Shown piece by piece: positions 9,498 through 18,521 of a stretch of DNA of 64,000 bases (positions are counted from its first letter, which is position 1; every line of letters begins with the position of its first letter). The notes below the pieces were generated by a model. It searched no databases, had not been told where the DNA came from, and was given only the letters and a program-made list of their open reading frames with translations. The position numbers and the translations under genes were made by a program. The DNA comes from CAMDPA01 sp964574325 (GTDB taxonomy: Bacteria; Pseudomonadota; Alphaproteobacteria; Rhizobiales; Hyphomicrobiaceae), in the NCBI GenBank assembly GCA_964574325.1, contig CAZNMY010000021.1, positions 6,531 through 70,530 of the forward strand. The letters are read 5' to 3'.

Positions 9498-11303
9498 ATG
9501 TCGGCGCCTTTGCCGCGGCGTGAGATCGGGGCGGCGGGCGATTTGCGTCAGCAATATGCATTTCTCCTGGATGGTGGGGTTCGCGAGAGCGATCTGATGC
9601 GCGCCTGCGACGATGGCTCGGCGCGCCGGATCGCGCCACACCTCCTGCTCATTCATTCTGGTTTGCTGTCGGGGCCGCGGTATCTGGAGTTGCTGCAACA
9701 GCGGCTGGGTTCGAGCGCCCGGGCCCGCGATTCTTCGGGGGCGAGGTCCCGTGCAGCCGGTGTCACCGAGATCGTCGATGCGCTGCCGTTGACGCCACGC
9801 GCGGTCGAGGCCGCTGTCGGTGAGGTCCGGGGGCGGGGCAACGTCGCGCTCCTCTTGATGCCGCAGCAGATCGATTGGAGCGCGCCGCCGGAGACGCGGC
9901 GGTGGCGGGCCGATCAGGCGGCCAACAGCCTGTTGCGGCGGCGGCCGGAAATGAGCGCGGGCGGCCGCTACGCCACGTGGCAGGTGGCAATGGCGCCGGT
10001 CGTTCCGGGGCTGGCACTGGGGGGCATGCTCGTTGCCCCGTGGCTGACGCTGCTGGCGATGTCGGCTGTGGTGACGCTGCCCTTTCTGTTCATCGTGGCG
10101 TTACGCGTCATTTCCCTGCTCGCAGTTCTCCGGCTGCCTCCGCCGAGGCCGTTGCCCGAGGTTCGCGAAGCGGATCTGCCGGTCTATTCGGTGATCGTGC
10201 CGCTGTTTCGCGAGGCGAACGTCGTCGAGGGGCTGGTGGGGTCGTTGTCGCGCCTCGACTATCCGGCCGCCCGGCTCGATGTGATGCTCGTGACGGAGAG
10301 TGCCGATCCCGCGACTGCCGCGGCCCTGCGGCGGATTGCGCTGCCGCCGCACATGCGGGTGCTGGTGGTGCCGGACGTGCCGCCGCGGACGAAGCCGAAG
10401 GCGCTCAACTATGCTTTGCGGCAGTCGCGAGGCGACTATGTCGTCATCTACGACGCGGAGGACGATCCGGAGCCGGACCAGTTGCGGCGGGCGCTGCGCA
10501 TGTTCCAGGAGGGGCCCGACAACCTGATGTGCGTGCAGGGGCGCCTGGCGATGTACAACCCGAGGCCCCGCTGGATCGCGCGCCAGTTCATGCTCGAATA
10601 TGCCGCGCTCTTCGATGCGATGCTGCACGCGCTCGTCCGGCTGCAGCTACCGGTGCCGCTGGGAGGCACGTCGAACCATTTTCCGCGCGGAAAGCTCGAG
10701 GCGCTGGGGGGATGGGATGCCTACAACGTGACCGAGGATGCCGATCTCGGCATCCGCATCGCGCGTGTCGGGGGTGTCGTCGCAGTGCTCGATTCGACGA
10801 CCCACGAAGAGGCGCCGGACCGGTTGGCCATCTGGATTCCCCAGCGGACGCGATGGATGAAAGGTTTCATGCAGACGTGGCTCGTCCACATGCGTGATCC
10901 CAGGCGTTTGTGGCGCGAACTCGGTGCATGGGGCTTCATCGGTTTCAACGCCTACCTGGGCGGGATCGTACTGTCGTCGCTGGTGCATCCGATCTTTCTG
11001 ATGGCGCTCGTGTGGGAGGCGCTGTTCGGGAAGGTGCTCACTCCGCCGGAGACGGTGATCGGAGGCGTCCTGTTCGCATTCTCGGTGTTCATCCTGGTCG
11101 GGGGATACGTCAGCGGAATGGTGATCGCGGCGCTCGCAGCAAAACGCCGGCGGCTGATGGGGCTGTTGCCGCATCTCATTCTGATGCCGCTCTATTGGCT
11201 GATGATCTCGTTCGCGGCCTATCGGGCGGCGCTGCAACTCATGACGAAGCCGTACCTGTGGGAAAAAACGCCCCATTCCAACCGTGACGGCCGCGGCGCT
11301 TAG
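9498..11303 (+). CDS. Processive-type family 2 glycosyltransferase, membrane bound
   Basis: GT-A glycosyltransferase with N- and C-terminal membrane helices, similar in plan to cellulose/glucan synthase-like enzymes. Catalytic motifs are visible: YSVIVPLFREANVVEGL, the DxD-like DAEDDPEPD, the acceptor motif TEDADLG, and QRTRWMKG (Q/RxxRW) that marks processive family 2 enzymes. Helices flank the catalytic core (a pair before it, three to four after it). The N-terminal ~150 residues are soluble and have no function I recognise. The start is uncertain: ATG 9498 is the first in-frame ATG, but the frame is open to a TTG at 9399 and a GTG at 9441. It likely builds or extends an exported glycan. 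Confidence 0.85.
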   Translation: MSAPLPRREIGAAGDLRQQYAFLLDGGVRESDLMRACDDGSARRIAPHLLLIHSGLLSGPRYLELLQQRLGSSARARDSSGARSRAAGVTEIVDALPLTPRAVEAAVGEVRGRGNVALLLMPQQIDWSAPPETRRWRADQAANSLLRRRPEMSAGGRYATWQVAMAPVVPGLALGGMLVAPWLTLLAMSAVVTLPFLFIVALRVISLLAVLRLPPPRPLPEVREADLPVYSVIVPLFREANVVEGLVGSLSRLDYPAARLDVMLVTESADPATAAALRRIALPPHMRVLVVPDVPPRTKPKALNYALRQSRGDYVVIYDAEDDPEPDQLRRALRMFQEGPDNLMCVQGRLAMYNPRPRWIARQFMLEYAALFDAMLHALVRLQLPVPLGGTSNHFPRGKLEALGGWDAYNVTEDADLGIRIARVGGVVAVLDSTTHEEAPDRLAIWIPQRTRWMKGFMQTWLVHMRDPRRLWRELGAWGFIGFNAYLGGIVLSSLVHPIFLMALVWEALFGKVLTPPETVIGGVLFAFSVFILVGGYVSGMVIAALAAKRRRLMGLLPHLILMPLYWLMISFAAYRAALQLMTKPYLWEKTPHSNRDGRGA

Positions 11304-11461
11304 GGGCGTAGCAACGCAGATCGGCTATCGTTCCGGTCGGGGATGTTCCGTAGTCCTGCCGCAATGCAGCGTTGCACGGCGCGCGGGTTGCCGCGGATCG
11401 GTTGTCTGTGCGACAGCGGCACAGGCTCTACTTTTTGGGGATTCTGGGGAAACGGAACGGT

Positions 11462-12733
11462 TTGAACATCACCTACGATCTCTGGCGTCTGGCGGAAGAG
11501 CCGGCGGAAGCGTCCTGGAAGCGAGTGCTGCGCATCGCGATGACGCCGCCGCTGCGCGACTACATCTTCGCACGCGTGCTCGAGATGACGAGCAAGTGGA
11601 TGTTTCGCGTCACGACGCCGATGGTCGTCTGGCAGTTGAGCCATGACGAGCGGATGCTGGCGGCGGCGCTGGTTTGCCTGCTGCTGCCGGGGTTGGTGAT
11701 GGAGCTGGTCGGCGGGATTTTCGCCGACCGCTACGACCGCCAGAAGATCATGACGTTCTCGTGCTGGGCGTCGCTCGCCTGCAATCTCGTCATTGCGGGC
11801 ATGGCGATGTCGGGGGGCCTCACGCTCCCGTTGCTGCTCGGGATGACCGTCGTTTACGGCGCGGTCAACTCCATCGCGCAGGCGTCATCGAAGACGATCG
11901 TGACGGCCTACGTGCGCAAGGAGGACCTTGCGACGGCAGTGTCCCTGAACACGGTGGTGTTCAACGTGGCGGGCTTCGTCGGACCAGCGCTCGCGGCCGG
12001 CATCATGTATGCGCTGGGCACGGCTGCCGCTTACATTGCCTGCGCGGCCTTCACGCTGGCGTTCGTGATCCTGCTGGGCCGGATACCCGCGCCCGCCCAC
12101 GAGCGCGGCTCGCACCATCAGAGCTTCCTCACCGCACTGCGCGACGGGTTCCATCACATTCTGTCGGTGCGTCTGCTGGCGTTCGTTTTCGTTCTCCACG
12201 TCGGCTCGATCGCGCTGTCGCGGCCGTTCGTCGAGTTCGTCCCGGCGATCGTGCATCACGCGTTCAACGGCGGCGTCAAGGAAGCGGGCGTCATGCTGTC
12301 GGCGTTCGGGCTCGGCTCGATCTGTGGCGGCTTGTGGCTGGCGGGGGCAGAAGCGAATCGCGTGCGCCTGACAGTGGTGGCGCTCGGCGCGATGCCGGTG
12401 TTCGCCGGTTCGCTGGTCGGCATTCTGTTGAGCCCGAATCTCGCTGTCGGTTCGGTGTTCGCGTTCTTCGCCGGCATCGGGATGATCACGCGCGGCGGGT
12501 CGATCCAGAGCATCATCCAGCTCGAGAGCCAGCCCGCCTATCGCGGACGCGTGGTGGCGCTGCACGGCGTGACGTTCGAGATCGGCTGTATCACCGGCGC
12601 CCTGTCGATCGGCGAACTCGCGCGCGCGGCAAGTCTGCATGTCGCGCTGGGCTTGTGCGTCGCGCTGCTGCTGGTGTTGTGGGCGTTCATCCGCGGGCCG
12701 TTGAAGGCGGCGGCCGAGGAGCCGCGGGGGTAG
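11462..12733 (+). CDS. MFS transporter, EntS-like (MFS_3)
   Basis: Major facilitator exporter of about 423 residues with 12 predicted helices. The motif A-like loop between helices 2 and 3 reads GGIFADRYDRQK. The layout of the N-terminal half, with NSIAQASSKTIVTAYV and then LNTVVFNVAGFVGPALAAG, matches the MFS_3/enterobactin exporter-like group. I chose the TTG at 11462, with ATG 11540 as the alternative; the region upstream to 11372 is open but opens with another TTG and lacks membrane character. It lies 158 nt after the glycosyltransferase. Substrate unknown. Confidence 0.85.
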   Translation: MNITYDLWRLAEEPAEASWKRVLRIAMTPPLRDYIFARVLEMTSKWMFRVTTPMVVWQLSHDERMLAAALVCLLLPGLVMELVGGIFADRYDRQKIMTFSCWASLACNLVIAGMAMSGGLTLPLLLGMTVVYGAVNSIAQASSKTIVTAYVRKEDLATAVSLNTVVFNVAGFVGPALAAGIMYALGTAAAYIACAAFTLAFVILLGRIPAPAHERGSHHQSFLTALRDGFHHILSVRLLAFVFVLHVGSIALSRPFVEFVPAIVHHAFNGGVKEAGVMLSAFGLGSICGGLWLAGAEANRVRLTVVALGAMPVFAGSLVGILLSPNLAVGSVFAFFAGIGMITRGGSIQSIIQLESQPAYRGRVVALHGVTFEIGCITGALSIGELARAASLHVALGLCVALLLVLWAFIRGPLKAAAEEPRG

Positions 12734-12748
12734 CGTGACCGCTTCGCG

Positions 12749-12805
12749 CCAGGGCTGCCGCCCTGGACCCGCGTGAGGGGGCACCCCTCACACTCCCCGA
12801 TTTTT
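12749..12805 (+). repeat. Two-hairpin intergenic element with T-run, copy A; possible terminator
   Basis: Hairpin 1 is CCAGGGC/GCCCTGG (12749-12755 with 12760-12766, TGCC loop). Hairpin 2 is TGAGGGG/CCCCTCA (12774-12780 with 12784-12790). A T5 run lies at 12801-12805. The same layout, including the ACCC spacer and the flanking CTTCGCG, recurs at 50736-50793. It sits just after the MFS gene and before the converging tctA, where it could end transcription. Confidence 0.6.
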
Positions 12806-12870
12806 GCTACTTTGCGTGATGATGGAGCGGTGTGCCGCGGATGTCCGGTCGCGCTGCGCTTTGACCCGAG

Positions 12871-14394
12871 CTACGATTCATACCCCGCCTGCTGGCTCTG
12901 GGCGAGAACGCCTTCCTTCTGGCGGCTGCGGATCCAGGGGAGGATCAGCGACAGTGCGACCATCACCCAGAGGACGTTGCCGAGCGTGGAGGAGAACAGC
13001 ACGGTCCAGTCGCCCTGGCCGATGCGCAGGGCGCGCAGCAGATAGGTTTCCAGCAGCGGCCCCATCAGCACGCCGATCAGCATCGCTGTGACCTCGAAGC
13101 GGGTCTTGCGGGCGATATAGCCGATCACGCCGAACAGCAGCGCCAGCCCCATGTCGAAGATGTATTCGCGCTCGGAGAAGGCGGCGACCGCGACCAGCGA
13201 CAGGATCATCGGCACCAGGAAGCGGGTCGGCACCCAGACGACACGGCTCATGTAGCGCGCGAGCGGCAGGATCATCAGCGCCATGAAGAAATAGCAGACC
13301 GCCATCTGCACGAACACGCCGTAAGCGATCTCCGGCTTCTCGATGAACAGGCGCGGCCCCAGCACGAGTCCGTGATAGGTCAGGATCACCATCATGATCG
13401 CGCCGGTGGTGCCGCCGGGAATGCCGAGGGCGAGAACGGGGATCAGCGTTCCCGAGGTCACGCCGTTGTTGGCGCTTTCCGGGGCGATCACCCCTGCCGG
13501 GTGGCCCTTGCCGTACTCTTCCGGGTTTTTGGAGAGCATCTTGGAATAGTGATAGGCCATGAAGGCTGCGACCGTGGAGCCCGCGCCCGGCAGGATGCCG
13601 ATGACGAGGCCGATCATGGCGGTCCAGATCGTCTGCCAGGAGTAGCGCAGATTGATCCACAGACCTTCCAGGGTGGCCGCCCAGGTCGCGTTCTTCGCGT
13701 CGGCCAGCTTGTCGGATTTGACGATGGTATCCTGCTCGAGCATCTCGAAGGCTTCGGAGATCGCGAACAGGCCGATCAGTGCTGGAATCAGCGGAACGCC
13801 GTCATAGAGCTCGAGGAAGCCGAACGTGCCGCGTGCGGTTCCGAACACGGGGTCGGCGCCGATCGCACCGATCATCAGGCCGGTGAAGCCCGCGATCAGC
13901 CCCTTGAACAGGTCCTTGGACGCGATGGCCGCGATCAGGGTCAGCCCGAACACCATCACGACGACCATCTCCACGCTCTTGAAGTGGAGACCGAGCTGGC
14001 TCAGCCAGGGCAACAGGGCAAGCGTGGCGAGCGTCGTGACGAGCCCGCCGAATGCGGAGGCGGCAAAGCACAAGGTGAGGGCCTGCTGGGCCTGTCCCTT
14101 CTGCGTCATCGGATAGCCGTCGAGCGTCGTGGCGGCGGCGCCGCCCTCGCCGGGCATGTTGAACAGGATCGCGGGAATGCCGCCGCCGAGCTGGGTCGTG
14201 CAATAGAGCCCGATGAAGAACGCCATGCCTGCATCGACCGGCATGGTCAGCAGCAGCGGCATCAGGATGATCAGCGTATTCTGCGCGGAAAAACCCGGCA
14301 GGATGCCGACCAGCAGCCCGATCATCATGCCCGGGATGATCGCCCACCAGAGCCCGAAGGACTGAATGAAAAGATTGACGATGAAGCCGTCCAT
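12871..14394 (-). CDS. tctA: TTT transporter large permease subunit (TctA), second system
   Basis: Second TctA-family permease, 507 residues, about 12 helices. Hallmarks are GLLVGILPGFSAQNT, GGGIPAILFNMPGEGGAAATTLDGYP, GILPGAGSTVAAFMAYHYSK and APESANNGVTSGTLIPVLALGIPGG. The MPGEGG loop differs from the LPGESS loop of the first copy, so the two belong to different TctA subgroups and probably move different acids. It is last in a minus-strand tctC-tctB-tctA operon; only 4 nt separate it from the tctB stop. Confidence 0.96.
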   Translation of the reverse strand: MDGFIVNLFIQSFGLWWAIIPGMMIGLLVGILPGFSAQNTLIILMPLLLTMPVDAGMAFFIGLYCTTQLGGGIPAILFNMPGEGGAAATTLDGYPMTQKGQAQQALTLCFAASAFGGLVTTLATLALLPWLSQLGLHFKSVEMVVVMVFGLTLIAAIASKDLFKGLIAGFTGLMIGAIGADPVFGTARGTFGFLELYDGVPLIPALIGLFAISEAFEMLEQDTIVKSDKLADAKNATWAATLEGLWINLRYSWQTIWTAMIGLVIGILPGAGSTVAAFMAYHYSKMLSKNPEEYGKGHPAGVIAPESANNGVTSGTLIPVLALGIPGGTTGAIMMVILTYHGLVLGPRLFIEKPEIAYGVFVQMAVCYFFMALMILPLARYMSRVVWVPTRFLVPMILSLVAVAAFSEREYIFDMGLALLFGVIGYIARKTRFEVTAMLIGVLMGPLLETYLLRALRIGQGDWTVLFSSTLGNVLWVMVALSLILPWIRSRQKEGVLAQSQQAGYES

Positions 14395-14398
14395 CGCC

Positions 14399-14917
14399 TC
14401 ACTCCCCCGCGCCGAGCGCTGCCGCGATCGCCTTCTCGACGATACCGCGCGGCAGCCGCGTGTTCAGGAGATAGATCAGAGTGCCGTAGACGACGCCCGA
14501 AGTTCCCAGCGCAATGGCGAAAATCGTGGTCGGCTGGCGCACCCCCATGACCAGCAAGGCACCGATCAGGAGCAGGAACAGACCCAGGGTCGTTCCGGTC
14601 CATCCGATGGTCGCAATGAACAGCGCGACGAGAACGAAGAGGCCGAAACGCTGGCGGTTGTGCTTCGTATCGGCGACGAGACCGCCCAGACTGAGAGAAC
14701 CCGTGCCGCGCACCAGGGCGACAATCGTGCGCAGAAGGTGGATGGCGCACAGCGCCAGTAGCACCGAGCCGACGAACAAGCCGGCCGATCTTGCTTCCCA
14801 GTCGAGCTCGGCTGTCGTGATCAGATAATAGATGGCGAGGCCGCTGCCGAGAATGGGGATGATGAGATCGGCACCGAGTGCGGCTTTTTCGGGATCTGTG
14901 TTCTGGATGTCGGCCAC
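14399..14917 (-). CDS. tctB: TTT transporter small membrane subunit (TctB), second system
   Basis: Small TTT membrane subunit, 172 residues. Four hydrophobic segments follow a short N-terminus VADIQNTDPEK; the last reads IFAIALGTSGVVYGTLIYLLNT. I place the start at the GTG at 14917 because a GGGGA box lies five bases upstream. The frame is open much further (to 15292), but that extension runs antisense-like through the end of tctC and is Arg/Glu-rich shadow sequence. It lies between the receptor and permease genes of the second system. Confidence 0.85.
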   Translation of the reverse strand: MADIQNTDPEKAALGADLIIPILGSGLAIYYLITTAELDWEARSAGLFVGSVLLALCAIHLLRTIVALVRGTGSLSLGGLVADTKHNRQRFGLFVLVALFIATIGWTGTTLGLFLLLIGALLVMGVRQPTTIFAIALGTSGVVYGTLIYLLNTRLPRGIVEKAIAAALGAGE

Positions 14918-15060
14918 GCTATCCCCAATTCCTGACCATCGGTTGCAACGGCCAAGTCGAACGCACCGTGTCGACGTGAACCGGCGCGGCACCTGCTCTT
15001 TCTCGGCCGTCTCGGCACGGTCGCCGGGACGACGCGCGAGACCGAACCGTGCGACGGTTT

Positions 15061-16068
15061 CTACTTCCTCTTCGCTGTCAATACGGGCCGGAATTCCTCG
15101 GCAAGCTTGATCATCGAGTTGGCGTACTCGGTGCAGAACTTGCGGTCGAAGAACTTGAACGACTTCGGGCTTTCGCCGCCCTTCTCCGCGGCGCCCTTGA
15201 ACTCGGGATCGTTCATCACCTGCGCGGCGGTCTTCTCGAGCATCGCGAAGGCTTCGGGGTTCTTGTTGGCGAACTCGGTGTGGATCGCCCACGAGCGCGT
15301 CGAAGGCAGGTTCGGGATCTTGGTGCCGAACACCTTGTTGATCGTCGGCGCGTTGTTGGTTTCTTCCGCGAAGATGTTCGTCTCGTTGAACACGCCGAGC
15401 ACGCGGAACTGATCGCGCAGGCGCACCACGCCGGTGATCGGCAGCACGCCGATATCGACCTCGCCGGACAGCACAGCGGTGTTCGTCGGGTTGCCGCCTT
15501 GGAACGGGATCAGGTTGAAGCGGGCGCCGACCTCACGGCCGAGCGCGAGGATGCCGATGGAGGCAGGATGCGGGATGCGGCTCGTCGCCGTATTGAGTGG
15601 ACGCTTCTTGGCCGCGTCGATGACCTCCTCGATCGTCTTGAACGGGCTCTGCTGACGGACGAAGACGCAGCTGTCGTCGACGTCGGTGCCGCAGAAGTAG
15701 ATGTAGTCGTCGGGGAATTTATAGGCGGGCTTCTGCAGCGCATACATGATCATCTCCGGGCCCATGTTGCCGAAGAGCATGCTGTGGCCGTCGCGCTCGC
15801 GCTTCTGCACGAACAGCGTGTAGCCGACCTGGCCGGCGGCGCCGGGATGGAACTCGAACTCGAAGGGTTGTCCCAGCGCCTTCGTCCACTGCAGTGCGAA
15901 CGGGCGCGCGAGGCGTTCGGCGCCGCCACCCTGGCCGGTCGGGATGATGACGCTGATCTTGCGGCTGGGGTATTTGGCTTGCGCGATGGCGCGACCGCTC
16001 GAGGCGAGTGTGCCGGCTGCTGCCAGTCCCTGGAGTGCAGAGCGGCGTGTGATGAGCCCGTTCGACAT
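15061..16068 (-). CDS. tctC: TTT transporter substrate-binding receptor (TctC/Bug family), second system
   Basis: Periplasmic receptor, 335 residues. The start at 16068 (MSNGLITRR) has a GGGAGG ribosome binding site and gives a Tat-like leader (TRRSALQGLAAAG, cleavage near AIAQ). Bug-family features are visible but diverged: SVIIPTGQGGGAERLARPF instead of the usual VPFPPGG, FHPGAAGQVGYT, then PFQGGNPTNTAVLSGEVDIGVLP for the second lobe. The divergence matches that of its TctA partner, consistent with a distinct ligand class. It heads the operon and diverges from the glyoxalase I-like gene. Confidence 0.9.
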   Translation of the reverse strand: MSNGLITRRSALQGLAAAGTLASSGRAIAQAKYPSRKISVIIPTGQGGGAERLARPFALQWTKALGQPFEFEFHPGAAGQVGYTLFVQKRERDGHSMLFGNMGPEMIMYALQKPAYKFPDDYIYFCGTDVDDSCVFVRQQSPFKTIEEVIDAAKKRPLNTATSRIPHPASIGILALGREVGARFNLIPFQGGNPTNTAVLSGEVDIGVLPITGVVRLRDQFRVLGVFNETNIFAEETNNAPTINKVFGTKIPNLPSTRSWAIHTEFANKNPEAFAMLEKTAAQVMNDPEFKGAAEKGGESPKSFKFFDRKFCTEYANSMIKLAEEFRPVLTAKRK

Positions 16069-16244
16069 GATGCCTCCCTTGGTGGACATTCGGTTCCGGC
16101 AAGGACGGATTTCGGCCGGTTCGATTATTGGTTTGGTCTCAGGTCTGGCTGCACGTGTCAACATCGGGCGGAAGGGATAGGCGGTTTCACCGGGTGAGGG
16201 ACGGCCGGATTGACGGCGCTGCGGGCCGGGGCCAGAGATGCCTT

Positions 16245-16273
16245 GAGGAATGCTTCAGTCGAGGAATGCTTCA
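16245..16273. repeat. Tandem 13-bp repeat GAGGAATGCTTCA
   Basis: Two exact copies, 16245-16257 and 16261-16273, with a 3-nt spacer. They lie in the divergent gap between tctC (minus) and the glyoxalase I-like gene (plus). They could be operator half-sites or simply a small duplication. Confidence 0.35.
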
Positions 16274-16314
16274 ATCCGGGCACGGCTGGGTGTCCGCATC
16301 CAACAGGAGGTCCC

Positions 16315-16755
16315 ATGCGCTACCGCCATACCATGGTCCGAATCCGCGACGTGCAGGCGTCGCTGGATTTCTACTGCAAGAAGCTCGGTCTCGTGGAGAC
16401 GCGGCGCGTCGATCGGCCCGAGTACAAATACACGTTGATCTTCCTCGCCGCGCCCGCCGATGTCGAGCGGGCCAAGACGGACCGGTCATGCGAACTCGAG
16501 CTGACCTTCAACTACGATGTCGAGGACTACAAGATGGGCCGGAGCTTCGGCCATCTCTGCTACGAGGTCGACAATATCTACGAGACCTGCCAGCGCCTGA
16601 TGGATGGCGGCGTGACGATCAACCGGCCGCCGCGCGACGGCGGAATGGCGTTCGTCCGCTCGCCCGATCTCGTCTCGATCGAATTGCTCCAGAAGGGCGA
16701 CAAGCTCCCGCCGGCCGAGCCGTGGAAGTCGATGCCGAATGTCGGCGAGTGGTGA
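16315..16755 (+). CDS. Glyoxalase I-like VOC protein (lactoylglutathione lyase family)
   Basis: Vicinal oxygen chelate protein of 146 residues. Glyoxalase I isomerises the glutathione hemithioacetal of methylglyoxal to S-lactoylglutathione. All four metal-ligand positions of E. coli GloA have counterparts: H5, E62 (in ELTFNY), H80 (in GHLCYEVDN) and E123 (in SIELLQ). The start at 16315 has a perfect AGGAGG box; the frame is open upstream without support. The TGA overlaps the GTG of the DUF1499 gene, so the two are coupled. Other VOC enzymes share this fold, but the complete ligand set and the GloA length favour glyoxalase I. Confidence 0.82.
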   Translation: MRYRHTMVRIRDVQASLDFYCKKLGLVETRRVDRPEYKYTLIFLAAPADVERAKTDRSCELELTFNYDVEDYKMGRSFGHLCYEVDNIYETCQRLMDGGVTINRPPRDGGMAFVRSPDLVSIELLQKGDKLPPAEPWKSMPNVGEW

Positions 16756-17282
16756 CCGGCTGGGGCACCATTGCCGCGTGGGTAGCAGGCGCGCTCGTCG
16801 TCGCTGTGGTGCTGTTCGTATCCGCTGGTGCCGAGCGGGTATGGGGTCTGTTCGGGCCGGCGGATCTCGGCGACATCAGGTTCGAGACGCTGGAGCGCCG
16901 GTCTTCGCCCAACGATGCGTTGGTGATGCCAGAAGGGTTCGGATCGGGGTTCGGATCGGCTCGGCGGGATATATCGAGCCCCGTCTATGCCGTGCCGCCG
17001 AAAGCGCTGCGCGATGCTTTCCGCCGGGTATTGGCAGTCGAGAAGAACCTCGTCGGGGTTGCCGAGGACGAGGTCGCGCTGACCGCACGATACGTGCAGC
17101 GAACCGCTCTTCTCGGCTTTCCCGATACCATCGTCGTGAGGTTCGTCGCGATTGGCGCGGAGCGGTCGTCGATCGCGCTCTATTCGCGCTCGAAGTTCGG
17201 CTACAGCGATCTCGGTGCCAACAAGGCGCGATTGGAGAGGTGGCTGTCCGCGTTGGCACGGGAAGTGCCGGGTGTGAAGTGA
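16752..17282 (+). CDS. DUF1499 membrane-anchored protein
   Basis: A 176-residue protein with one N-terminal transmembrane helix (about residues 8-26) and a DUF1499 domain behind it. The recognisable part runs from SSPVYAVPPKALRDAF to the conserved end RSKFGYSDLGANKARLERWL, with the family's TALLGFPDTIVVRF in between. The function of DUF1499 is unknown. I start it at the GTG at 16752, which overlaps the upstream stop (GTGA); the frame is open far upstream but that part is shadow of the VOC gene. Its coupling to a glyoxalase I-like gene is the only functional hint. Confidence 0.8.
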   Translation: MTGWGTIAAWVAGALVVAVVLFVSAGAERVWGLFGPADLGDIRFETLERRSSPNDALVMPEGFGSGFGSARRDISSPVYAVPPKALRDAFRRVLAVEKNLVGVAEDEVALTARYVQRTALLGFPDTIVVRFVAIGAERSSIALYSRSKFGYSDLGANKARLERWLSALAREVPGVK

Positions 17283-17396
17283 TCGCGTCGTTCCGGGAGC
17301 GGGTTGCCTTCGCCACGATAAGGGGAAGAGACGCGGCGACAGCTGTCGGGCAGATGCCACGGGTTGGAAATCCGAGGACAGAAAGTATCGACGTCG

Positions 17397-17465
17397 TGGC
17401 CCGGTTCAGCCGGGCCATCCACGGCTCCGACAAAGAGGGCGTGGATGGCCCGCCTTCGCGGACCA
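17397..17465. repeat. RIME/REP-like palindromic element between converging genes
   Basis: Two hairpins: TGGCCCGG/CCGGGCCA (17397-17404 with 17410-17417, loop TTCAG) and TGGCCCGC/GCGGACCA (17446-17453 with 17458-17465, one mismatch). A perfect 12-bp inverted repeat (17411-17422 with 17441-17452) joins them into one larger palindrome. CCGGGCCATCCACG-type palindromes are common dispersed repeats in Hyphomicrobiales. It lies in the 249-nt gap between DUF1499 (plus) and the LigB-like gene (minus), which otherwise looks empty. Confidence 0.65.
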
Positions 17466-17531
17466 TGACGGCAAGTGATGTCAGACGTCGAGTGCCAGCT
17501 GTGGTGCAAGTGCGCGGAGCCGAAACCCAAT

Positions 17532-18521
17532 CTACTTCCACACCTGAAAACCCATGCCGCAGCCGGTGCCGGCGAGGGAGCGGTAGCAGGGGACGTAGTC
17601 CTGCCAGGCGACGTTCAGGTGCTGGGCGGCACCTGCCGTGGTGATCCAGTTGCGGATTTCGGAGCTGCCGGAATTGAGCTTCTCGGCCGGGATGGAGGCG
17701 AGCCAAGCGGAGTCCTTCTGCTTGCACGCATCGAGGAGCCGGCGGTCCAATTCCTCGTCGACGGTGAAGTGGCTGAGACCCCCGGAGGCGAGGATGCCGA
17801 TGCGCGCCTCCGAAGGGTGAGCCGCGACCGCCCGCGCGATCTCCTCGCCCAGGCGCCAGCAGCGAGCGGGGCGCGGTTGGTTCGGCGGGAAGTAGGTGTT
17901 GAGCGCCACCGGCACGATCGGCACGATCTTCTCGTTCATCAGGCGGCGGTGGACGAAGCCGAAGGCATGGCCTTCGCCGTGCTCGCGTGCGAGCCGCCGG
18001 GACTGTGCCACGTCGAAGTCCGAGCGGACGAGGTGCTGGATGAGGTGCAGTGCGAGGCCGGCGTCGACGGGGTATTCGCGGGTCCCCTTCGCTTCGTGAT
18101 ACTGGCCGCGCGCCGTGCGCCAGAAAGCGGGGGCGTCGGCGGGCATCGCGAGCTCGCGGTTCTCGATCGTATCGCCCCAGTAGATCAGTATCGCGGGCAT
18201 GTTGTCGTCGAAGAACTGCTCGTTCTGGTCGTCGCCGATGATGATGAGCGCGTCGAGGTTGGCATCCGCGATCGACTTGGCGACGCGCGCGATGGCGGCG
18301 TTGCACTGGGCGGCGCGCTGTTCGAGGATGGGCAACTCGATCTGGCGGGCGAGGTCTGCCGGCGCGGAGGCGAGGAGTTCGCCGTAGGTGCAGGGGCGGC
18401 CGTTCCGGTCGAGGAGTTTGCGGCCTTTCGCATCGATTTCGGCGTGGCGCGGATAGTCCTCCGGCGGGCTCGCCAGCATCGGGCTGTGGGACGTGCCGAC
18501 GGCAAGCACGAGCTGGGCCAT
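17532..18521 (-). CDS. Class III extradiol ring-cleavage dioxygenase, catalytic LigB-type subunit
   Basis: Non-haem Fe(II) extradiol dioxygenase of the LigB superfamily, 329 residues. These cleave catechol-type rings next to the hydroxyls. The N-terminal iron-site histidine is in GTSHSPML (H12), and other conserved blocks are IIIGDDQNEQFFDDN and GGLSHFTVDEELDRRLLDA. The start at 18521 has an AGGAG box; the open frame above it is shadow. No small LigA-type subunit or ferredoxin is nearby, so it may act alone. The ring substrate is unknown; automatic names such as protocatechuate dioxygenase would overstate the evidence. Confidence 0.85.
   Translation of the reverse strand: MAQLVLAVGTSHSPMLASPPEDYPRHAEIDAKGRKLLDRNGRPCTYGELLASAPADLARQIELPILEQRAAQCNAAIARVAKSIADANLDALIIIGDDQNEQFFDDNMPAILIYWGDTIENRELAMPADAPAFWRTARGQYHEAKGTREYPVDAGLALHLIQHLVRSDFDVAQSRRLAREHGEGHAFGFVHRRLMNEKIVPIVPVALNTYFPPNQPRPARCWRLGEEIARAVAAHPSEARIGILASGGLSHFTVDEELDRRLLDACKQKDSAWLASIPAEKLNSGSSEIRNWITTAGAAQHLNVAWQDYVPCYRSLAGTGCGMGFQVWK

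Noticed and set aside
13372..14550. 392-codon plus-strand frame opposite the second tctA
   Set aside because: Asp/Gly/His/Gln-rich antisense translation of a membrane protein gene; no signature, and the TctA frame is certain.
14918..15292. N-terminal extension of the second TctB to 15292
   Set aside because: The extension is basic, non-membrane and overlaps tctC; the GTG at 14917 has a good ribosome binding site.
15049..16197. 382-codon plus-strand frame opposite the second tctC
   Set aside because: Antisense shadow of a well-supported receptor gene.
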